From Novosphingobium sp. (GTDB lineage: Bacteria > Pseudomonadota > Alphaproteobacteria > Sphingomonadales > Sphingomonadaceae), in NCBI GenBank assembly GCA_020853995.1, contig JADYXV010000349.1:1-10961 (forward strand): DNA of 10,961 nucleotides. The letters are read 5' to 3'. Of the stretch, positions 6,644 to 10,961 are shown one piece after another (within the stretch, counting starts at the first letter, position 1; each line of letters opens with the position of its first letter). The notes under the pieces were generated by a model. That model saw only the letters and a program-made list of their open reading frames with translations. It was not told where the DNA came from and searched no databases. A program made the position numbers and the translations under genes.

Positions 6644-6679
6644 GTGTGATCTGTTAACACTGAACCGCGTTTAGGGCGA

Positions 6680-7234
6680 TCAGTTCACCAAACCGGCGAT
6701 CGCGCCGTCTACCAGCGCCTTGTCGGCTCCGGCAGAGTGGTTCTTGGCGATCAGGTTGCGTGCAGCAGCGGTTGCCGCTTCAGCAGCCTTTGCTCGCAGT
6801 TCGTCAACAGCGGCGCGTTCGGCGGCACCGATCTTGTCGGCGGCCATCTTTTCGCGGCGCGCGATCATCGCGGTGGCATCGGCTTCAGCTTTTGACACGA
6901 TGGCCGCGGCTTCAGTCTTGGCATGCTCAACCATCGACGCCGCGTCCTTTTCGGCGTTGGCGATCTTGGCAGCATATTCCGCGCGCAGCTTTTCCGCTTC
7001 GGCACGGAGTACCTTGGCTTCGTCAAGTTGCTTGCGGATTGCTTCAATCTGCTTGTCGAGGCCCCCGACAATCGCGCCAGGGACCTTCTTCCAGACAAGA
7101 ATGCCAAGGAATACGACCATGGCAAGAGCCGCCCAAGCGCCAGGGCCAAGGCCCAGTGCAGAAGGCTCTACATGATGCTCAACCCCGCCAGCAGCGTGTT
7201 CAACTACTGCCATCGTTTCAGCGTGATTAGCCAT
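6680..7234 (-). CDS. atpF: F0F1 ATP synthase subunit b
   Basis: One of the two different b-type subunits of the peripheral stalk, which holds the F1 head static against rotation of the c-ring. The 184 residues comprise an N-terminal extension rich in His and acidic residues (1-25), one membrane helix (about 33-50, ending in WKK), and a long Ala/Lys/Glu-rich coiled-coil helix (about 57-160) that projects into the cytoplasm. The ATG at 7234 lies inside the end of the b' gene, an eight-base overlap, with GGGAG nine bases upstream within that gene, so translation of the two is coupled. It is the last gene of the F0 operon; the F1 genes (atpHAGDC) are not in the window, which fits the separate F0 and F1 operons of Alphaproteobacteria. 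b versus b' is assigned from gene order and the N-terminal extension. Confidence 0.93.
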   Translation of the reverse strand: MANHAETMAVVEHAAGGVEHHVEPSALGLGPGAWAALAMVVFLGILVWKKVPGAIVGGLDKQIEAIRKQLDEAKVLRAEAEKLRAEYAAKIANAEKDAASMVEHAKTEAAAIVSKAEADATAMIARREKMAADKIGAAERAAVDELRAKAAEAATAAARNLIAKNHSAGADKALVDGAIAGLVN

Positions 7235-7721
7235 GAGCGAGAACTCCCTTCACGGCAGCCTGTGCCTCATCGGCAGGGATTGACAGGCCGGCGATGCGGC
7301 TTGCGATGTCCTGCGCAGCTTCAGCAGCAACGCCTTCCACTTCACCCAGCGCGGCAGCGCGGGCAGCAGCAATCCGTGCCTCGGCAGCGGTCAATGTTTC
7401 ATCAATACGGGCTGATGCAACGGCGAGCGTTGCTTCAGTGGCCTTGGCAGCATCTGCCTTGGCGGCAACGATCAAGGCTTGCGCCTCTGCCCGTTGCTTG
7501 TTCGCCTGGACACGCCAGGATTCTTCCTCGGCGTCGGCGGTGGCCCGCGCCGCTTCCGCAGCGGCAAGGTCATCGGCGATTTGCTTGTCGCGGCCATCCA
7601 TCGTGGCCATGACCTTGGGCACCATGCCCCGGCCGATCACGAAAAAGATAATGCCGAAGAACACCAGCAGCCAGAAAATCTGGCTGGCATAAGTGGTGGC
7701 AAGCTGTTCAATCTGAGGCAT
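7227..7721 (-). CDS. atpF': F0F1 ATP synthase subunit b'
   Basis: The second, diverged b-type stalk subunit found in photosynthetic bacteria and Alphaproteobacteria, which pairs with b as a heterodimer in place of the E. coli b2 homodimer. The 164 residues begin with the family N-terminus MPQIEQLATTYASQIFWLL. A single membrane helix spans about 14-32, with a conserved turn GRGMVPKV (30-37). A coiled-coil helix runs to about 145, with heavy Ala content and regular charged residues. The short C-terminal tail ends in LAHG. The ribosome-binding site is weak (only GGA-like sequence in the GC-rich spacer), unlike the strong one of atpE upstream, which is consistent with lower output. A perfect hairpin sits in the 75-base gap from atpE. 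Its last bases overlap the atpF start by eight. Confidence 0.93.
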   Translation of the reverse strand: MPQIEQLATTYASQIFWLLVFFGIIFFVIGRGMVPKVMATMDGRDKQIADDLAAAEAARATADAEEESWRVQANKQRAEAQALIVAAKADAAKATEATLAVASARIDETLTAAEARIAAARAAALGEVEGVAAEAAQDIASRIAGLSIPADEAQAAVKGVLAHG

Positions 7722-7743
7722 CGCGGGTGTCCGGGCGTCAGGC

Positions 7744-7763
7744 GGCCGGGGCGAACCCCGGCC
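7744..7763 (-). other. Perfect stem-loop between atpE and the b' gene
   Basis: Bases 7744-7751 pair with 7756-7763 (GGCCGGGG/CCCCGGCC), eight G-C pairs closing a four-base loop that reads UUCG in the minus-strand mRNA. No T-run follows, so it is not a standard terminator. It starts 34 bases after the atpE stop and could protect the 3' end of the upstream atpB-atpE message, or weaken expression of the genes after it, helping to give many c subunits per b/b' pair. The stem is certain; the role is inferred. Confidence 0.6.
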
Positions 7764-7796
7764 AGCATTTCAACAATCAGTGAACTTCGCAGCCGA

Positions 7797-8024
7797 TCAG
7801 GCGACGAAGATCAGGATCATCGCGACGACGAACGACAGCAGGCCGAGAAGTTCAGCAGCAGCAAAGCCGATGAACAGACGACCCTGCTGGCCATCAGCAG
7901 CGCCTGGATTGCGCAGCGCGCCTTCGAGGAACTTGGCAAACACGTTGCCAACGCCGAGCGAGGCAAGACCGGCGCCAACAGCGGCGAGACCGGCTCCGAG
8001 CAGCTTTGCGCTTTCTGCGTCCAT
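7797..8024 (-). CDS. atpE: F0F1 ATP synthase subunit c
   Basis: The proteolipid that forms the rotating c-ring in the membrane. The 75 residues form a hairpin of two membrane helices: a glycine-rich first helix (GAGLAAVGAGLASLGVG, 10-26) and a second (about 50-74). A polar loop R-N-P (38-40) contacts the F1 foot. Glu58 in AAAELLGLL is the proton-carrying carboxylate in the second helix. Neither the loop nor the residues next to Glu58 look like sodium-binding rings, so proton coupling is likely. The ATG at 8024 has GGGAG eight bases upstream followed by a U-rich spacer, in an unusually AT-rich 68-base gap. This fits the very high translation rate the c subunit requires. Confidence 0.96.
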   Translation of the reverse strand: MDAESAKLLGAGLAAVGAGLASLGVGNVFAKFLEGALRNPGAADGQQGRLFIGFAAAELLGLLSFVVAMILIFVA

Positions 8025-8092
8025 GTCAAAAACTCCCTTTTCTCAAATCCGAATGGGACAAGTGCCCCAAATTTTGGTGGGTTGCAGGTATA

Positions 8093-8875
8093 TTAGTGAA
8101 GGTTCTCGGCGTCGTTCAAATAGACGCATGTCAGCAGGGCAAAGACATAAGCCTGAATGCCTGCGACCAAGAGCTCCAACGCGCAGATGCCAATCATCAA
8201 CAAGAAGCTTGGCAGTGCGGCGAGGAAGAAGATGCCCACTCCGGCGTTAGTCCCAGAGATGACAAAGCCCGAAAGCACTTCGAGCAGAACGTGACCGGCC
8301 ATCATCGCAACAAAGAGACGAAGGCCAAGGCTGAACGGACGCACCATGAACGAGATCAGCTCGATCGGGAAAATGATCGGGATCATCAGAACTGGCGTAC
8401 CGTGCGGAACGAACAGCGAGAAGAAGTGCAGGCCATGCTTGGCAAAGCCCACAATCAAAACGATCGCGAAGCTCATGATCGCCAGCACGCCAGTCACCGT
8501 GAAGTGGCTGGTTGATGTGAACGGGTGGACCCCGAACAGCGCCAACGGCATCAGGCCAAGCATGTTGGCAAACAGGATGAATGCGAACAGCGAGAACACA
8601 TAAGGCAGATACTTGCGGCCAGCCTTGCCGATGTTTGCCATCAGCAGGTTGTCGACAAAGCCCGTCAACCCTTCGACCGCCATTTGCCAGCGGCCCGGAA
8701 CCAGTTCGCGCTTCGCACCACCTGCAACGAACACGATCAGCACCACAGTGGTGATCGCCATCCACAATGCGGAATTGGTGAACGCGATATTGTAGCCACC
8801 GATCGCCCACTGATCAGTCCCGAACAGGGACTCAATCGTGAACTGGTGTACCGGATCGACCTTGCCTTCGGCCAC
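8093..8875 (-). CDS. atpB: F0F1 ATP synthase subunit a
   Basis: The membrane stator subunit that provides the two half-channels for protons beside the c-ring. The 260 residues carry several hydrophobic helices (about 35-50, 90-112, 126-146, 160-178, 183-205, 212-255). The essential stator arginine is Arg186 in FSLGLRLFVAMMAGHVLL. The last helix contains Glu234 and Gln241 in the family segment ELLVAGIQAYVF. The GTG at 8875 is chosen because it yields the family-like N-terminus MAEGKVDPVHQF and lies eight bases after GGGG (8887-8884). The in-frame TTG at 8881 would be only two bases from that site, and a TGA closes the frame just above. It follows atpI after 40 bases and precedes atpE by 68. 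Confidence 0.94.
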   Translation of the reverse strand: MAEGKVDPVHQFTIESLFGTDQWAIGGYNIAFTNSALWMAITTVVLIVFVAGGAKRELVPGRWQMAVEGLTGFVDNLLMANIGKAGRKYLPYVFSLFAFILFANMLGLMPLALFGVHPFTSTSHFTVTGVLAIMSFAIVLIVGFAKHGLHFFSLFVPHGTPVLMIPIIFPIELISFMVRPFSLGLRLFVAMMAGHVLLEVLSGFVISGTNAGVGIFFLAALPSFLLMIGICALELLVAGIQAYVFALLTCVYLNDAENLH

Positions 8876-8883
8876 GCGCAAAA

Positions 8884-8887
8884 CCCC
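8884..8887 (-). promoter_or_regulatory. Ribosome-binding site deciding the atpB start
   Basis: GGGG on the minus strand lies eight bases before the GTG at 8875-8873. It would leave only two bases before the alternative TTG at 8881-8879, which is too close to work. This favours the GTG start. Confidence 0.6.
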
Positions 8888-8915
8888 GTATCACTCGAAT
8901 ACAACAACAGCGCCC

Positions 8916-9236
8916 TTATTCGGGGCGCCGGCTCGAAATTCGGATGATGTTCCGGAACGCCACGACGATCCCCATGAACAACATCACCAATAACCCCCAA
9001 GGGCTTGTTCCGGCGAACTGGTCAATGACCCAGCCGATAAACGCGCCGCCTGCAAGACCGCCGATCAATTCCGCCAGCACGCGGTTGCCGAGGCGATAAT
9101 TCGCATCGGTTTCCCCGCCTGCCTTTGGCCGGTTGCGTTCCTCTTCAAGCTCTCGAAGCGCTTTTAACCGCTTGTCGAGCGCGTCGATCCGCGCATCCTC
9201 ACCGATAGGTGCGATCTCGGACGGGTCATCATTCAT
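8916..9236 (-). CDS. atpI: AtpI-type F0F1 ATP synthase assembly protein
   Basis: A small membrane protein encoded first in many atp operons, thought to help assemble or stabilise the c-ring; it is not a structural subunit of the finished enzyme. The 106 residues show a charged, helical N-terminal half (about 12-37, rich in Glu, Arg and Lys). Two membrane helices follow: about 54-71, containing LIGGLAGGAFIGWVID, and about 79-96, containing LLVMLFMGIVVAFRN. The tail is basic. The ATG at 9236 is chosen because GGGAGA lies about seven bases upstream. The frame stays open to 9335 but has no better signal there. An out-of-frame ATG-GCA-TGA immediately precedes the start and is probably incidental. 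It heads the F0 operon, about 64 bases from a predicted transcription start. Confidence 0.88.
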   Translation of the reverse strand: MNDDPSEIAPIGEDARIDALDKRLKALRELEEERNRPKAGGETDANYRLGNRVLAELIGGLAGGAFIGWVIDQFAGTSPWGLLVMLFMGIVVAFRNIIRISSRRPE

Positions 9237-9306
9237 GCCATGTCTCCCGTCAGTTGCCCGACCAAAAGTGCAGCATAAACGACGGTTCACCGCCGAGGGC
9301 GCCGTC

Positions 9307-9335
9307 CCCTTAGGCGGGGGGTAACTACGAGTCAA
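9307..9335 (-). promoter_or_regulatory. Candidate promoter of the atp operon
   Basis: On the minus strand, TTGACT (9335-9330) and TAAGGG (9312-9307) are exactly 17 bases apart, placing the transcription start near 9300, about 64 bases before the atpI ATG. It lies directly after the terminator of the upstream operon, which is where an independent promoter is needed. The -35 is strong and the -10 modest. The -35 also overlaps a GANTC sequence (9329-9333). Confidence 0.5.
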
Positions 9336-9370
9336 CCGCTAGGGGCGGCCTTCGCCCACGCTTTCACCGC

Positions 9371-9409
9371 AAAAGCAATCGCCCTTTCCCGCTTGCGCGG
9401 AAAAGGGCG
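9371..9409 (-). terminator. Intrinsic terminator after ydbL
   Basis: Bases 9380-9392 pair with 9397-9409: thirteen pairs on the minus-strand RNA, including one G-U wobble, around a GCAA tetraloop. On the plus strand the wobble becomes a C-A mismatch, so the structure is built for minus-strand RNA. ATTGCTTTTG follows, a broken but T-rich run. It is 34 bases after the ydbL stop and just before the atp promoter. Confidence 0.75.
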
Positions 9410-9443
9410 GAATTACGTCGGCGATTCGTATGCAGAATTAACC

Positions 9444-9845
9444 TCAGGGGCAGCGCGAATCGCGCATGGGGGGGCCATCGCCACGCGTCTGCCAAGATCC
9501 ATCGGGCGCCTGATATTTCTCCCCCGGCCTGGTCTGGCTGATCAACAGGCATCCCGACGTCAGCGCATATTCTTCAACCGTAGCGTTATTGGCCTGTGCT
9601 TTGGTGGCATAAACAGCTTTGCGCTTGATATTGATGTCTTCCACCACTGCACGCAAGGGCGCAGCAGGTGGCGTGACATAGCCCAGATAGCCGTCCATCT
9701 TTTCACCCACCTGGCCCGCAGCGCGCGCTGCCGCATAGGCCGGATCACGGGCCTGTGCATGGGCGACAACCGGCATCAGCGTGCCGAACACCAGTCCTGA
9801 AGCGGCCACTGCCAACATGCTCTTGCGAAAAGAAAACTTCGCCAT
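9444..9845 (-). CDS. ydbL: YdbL family (DUF1318) periplasmic protein
   Basis: A small exported protein of the YdbL family. In E. coli it acts with YdbH and YnbE, where it is proposed to regulate the YdbH-YnbE bridge between inner and outer membranes. The 133 residues start with a Sec signal peptide (basic MAKFSFRK, hydrophobic core 10-27, cleavage expected near AHA-QA at 28-32). The mature part has the family pattern GQVGEKMDGYLGYV (44-57), VVEDINIKRKAVYATKA (67-83) and a C-terminal GEKYQAPDGSW (108-118). Two cysteines, Cys99 and Cys132, could form a disulfide. The ATG at 9845 is preferred because GGGG lies eight bases upstream and the signal peptide is then normal. An in-frame ATG at 9875 overlaps the ynbE stop (TGATG) and would add ten residues. 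The gene is last in its operon. Confidence 0.86.
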   Translation of the reverse strand: MAKFSFRKSMLAVAASGLVFGTLMPVVAHAQARDPAYAAARAAGQVGEKMDGYLGYVTPPAAPLRAVVEDINIKRKAVYATKAQANNATVEEYALTSGCLLISQTRPGEKYQAPDGSWQTRGDGPPMRDSRCP

Positions 9846-9853
9846 CTGCGTTA

Positions 9854-9857
9854 CCCC
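9854..9857 (-). promoter_or_regulatory. Ribosome-binding site supporting the internal ydbL start
   Basis: GGGG on the minus strand at 9857-9854 is eight bases before the ATG at 9845-9843. It lies downstream of the alternative ATG at 9875, so it can only serve the inner start, favouring the 133-residue protein. Confidence 0.5.
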
Positions 9858-9874
9858 AAAATAGCCACCGGCCA

Positions 9875-10081
9875 TCAGAAGATGTCCGGATTATTGTCGA
9901 TCGTGTTCTCGGCATCTGCCGCAAGCCGGTACACGACCTCCTGTTTGATGTTGATATTCAGTTCGATAACGATGGGTTTGTCCGGTGCCTTTACCGAAAT
10001 GCATCCCCCCGTTGCCAAACCGGCTACCAACGGCAGCGCCAACAGGCCGCGCCGCCACAATTGTGATCTGTTTTCCCTCAT
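9875..10081 (-). CDS. ynbE: YnbE-like small outer-membrane lipoprotein
   Basis: A short lipoprotein of the YnbE family (also called Lipoprotein_19), which in E. coli joins the AsmA-like protein YdbH at the outer membrane. The 68 residues have a basic start (MRENRSQLWRR), a hydrophobic stretch (13-24) and a Cys27 suitable for lipidation in LATGGC. The mature part is typical: APDKPIVIELNINIKQEVVY (32-51), and an end in NPDIF resembling the RSDLF end of the E. coli protein. The lipobox is imperfect, with Thr rather than Leu at -3. The ATG at 10081 gives a normal signal peptide but lacks a clear Shine-Dalgarno. An in-frame ATG at 10132 overlaps the ydbH stop as ATGA and would add 17 residues by coupled translation. 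The stop shares a base with an upstream in-frame ydbL start. Confidence 0.82.
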   Translation of the reverse strand: MRENRSQLWRRGLLALPLVAGLATGGCISVKAPDKPIVIELNINIKQEVVYRLAADAENTIDNNPDIF

Positions 10082-10128
10082 GCAAATTATCGTTGCAGGG
10101 ATCGCGGATCGGGTCAATCGCACAGACG

Positions 10129-10961
10129 TCATGGCAGGATTACGCTTTCTGCAGGCTGAATATTCTGTTGTGAGACGGGCAATACAATCACCGGAGTACC
10201 CGCGGATCGCACCCCGTTGGAGAACCTCCGGACCACCCGTCCTTGCGCATCGACCAGTCCGAGAATGCGCGGATCCTTGATAGCGGCCGGATCGTAAATC
10301 GCCTTCATCGACGTCATCAATTGATAGAACGGTGCGCGGATATTGATGTTGAACTGGATCGGCAAATTGGCGATTTGCTTGGTGATGAAGTTGCGTCTGG
10401 TGCCTAGCCCTTGCTTCACCCCGTCAAACTTCACGTTGGTCATGATCTCGCCTTCAAGATCACCGCGCATCGCAATGGTCATCGTCCTGTAATCAAGCGA
10501 TTTCAGCGCATCGAACGCAAAGTTCGCCATCGCCCCCATGTTCTCATAGGTCAGCGCGCCAATGTACGAGACATTGCCCCCCGGCGCGCGCGATAGCAGT
10601 GAGCCTTCTTCAATCCGCCCGCCATCGGCATCAAACACCAGCGGAAACTGCCCGTCAAAAGTGCCCGTCGCCGCCAGATTGCCAAGCTCCATCTTCTCAA
10701 GGAACTTGGCCGCATCGATCCCGACAACCGTCAGAGTATAACGCCGTGCCTCGGCCAGACCCATGCGCAAATCGGTCGGCTCCAACTTTAGCTTGCCGCC
10801 AAGGAACGGCCAGTTCGCCTCATGCAAACGCAGCACCTGATCGGGCAGGAGCGACACATCGATCAACCCGTCGGTCACCTCGATTCCCGGATTGATCGAG
10901 GCCACTTTCAGCTTCTGGTTGGGCACGCTGACCATGCCGAGCAGATCGGTGAACTCGATAG
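10129..10961 (-). CDS. ydbH: C-terminal part of a YdbH-like AsmA-type envelope protein (cut by right edge)
   Basis: The last 276 residues of a larger protein; the frame is open to the window edge, so the N-terminus and most of the protein are missing. The segment is rich in alternating hydrophobic beta strands, as in the elongated lipid-groove proteins of the AsmA/TamB group to which YdbH belongs. The order ydbH-ynbE-ydbL with overlapping ends is the main reason for the name, supported by a YdbH-like closing region (ENMGAMANFAFDALKSLDYR, then a stretch with LPIQFNINIRAPFYQL). In E. coli, YdbH is anchored in the inner membrane, spans the periplasm and is partly redundant with TamB and YhdP in lipid transport to the outer membrane. 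The stop overlaps a possible ynbE start by four bases. The family call is fairly safe by context; the function in this organism is inferred. Confidence 0.75.
   Translation of the reverse strand, partial: IEFTDLLGMVSVPNQKLKVASINPGIEVTDGLIDVSLLPDQVLRLHEANWPFLGGKLKLEPTDLRMGLAEARRYTLTVVGIDAAKFLEKMELGNLAATGTFDGQFPLVFDADGGRIEEGSLLSRAPGGNVSYIGALTYENMGAMANFAFDALKSLDYRTMTIAMRGDLEGEIMTNVKFDGVKQGLGTRRNFITKQIANLPIQFNINIRAPFYQLMTSMKAIYDPAAIKDPRILGLVDAQGRVVRRFSNGVRSAGTPVIVLPVSQQNIQPAESVILP

Noticed and set aside
1..10961. Search for CRISPR arrays, insertion sequences, phage or toxin-antitoxin genes
   Set aside because: No regularly spaced repeats, transposase or integrase motifs, or small toxin-antitoxin-like pairs were found; nearly the whole window is assigned to core genes.

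Overview
This is a GC-rich, densely coded stretch of what looks like the core chromosome of an alphaproteobacterium, most likely a sphingomonad (Novosphingobium or Sphingomonas type). The evidence is a class II AroA, the FYDLN-acid (TIGR02300) zinc-ribbon protein, the aroA-cmk-rpsA order, and an F-type ATP synthase F0 operon (atpI-atpB-atpE-b'-b) that stands alone without the F1 genes. The genus is inferred from gene content. I see no insertion sequence, phage gene, CRISPR array or sign of recent transfer.

Layout. The left edge cuts a minus-strand tRNA-Ala(GGC), preceded by a hairpin-rich leader and a candidate promoter. Next, on the minus strand, is a small zinc-ribbon protein with an acidic tail. 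Diverging from it on the plus strand are aroA (shikimate pathway) and cmk (CMP/dCMP kinase), which overlap by four bases, and then rpsA (ribosomal protein S1). rpsA follows a 213-base leader that can fold into three successive stem-loops, and it ends at a very clear intrinsic terminator. Beyond that, still on the plus strand, are a glyoxalase II gene (gloB), which may be leaderless, and a LacI-family regulator with no obvious target next to it.

The right half is on the minus strand. The F0 operon atpI-atpB-atpE-atpF'-atpF is transcribed leftward from a candidate promoter near 9307-9335 and ends at an intrinsic terminator between lacI and atpF. A perfect 8-bp stem-loop separates atpE from the b' gene, which fits the need to make many more c subunits than b subunits. 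Upstream of the atp promoter is the end of a second minus-strand operon, the tail of ydbH followed by ynbE and ydbL. These tightly overlapping genes encode an AsmA-like envelope protein, a small lipoprotein and a periplasmic partner; in E. coli they form an envelope-spanning lipid-homeostasis system. This operon ends at its own hairpin terminator, just before the atp promoter.

No overtly new system is visible; nearly every gene is recognisable housekeeping. The points most worth a second look are regulatory or structural: the rpsA leader, the atpE/b' hairpin, the predicted leaderless gloB, the overlapping starts in ynbE-ydbL, and a class II EPSP synthase that carries glycine where the glyphosate-tolerant CP4 enzyme has alanine.
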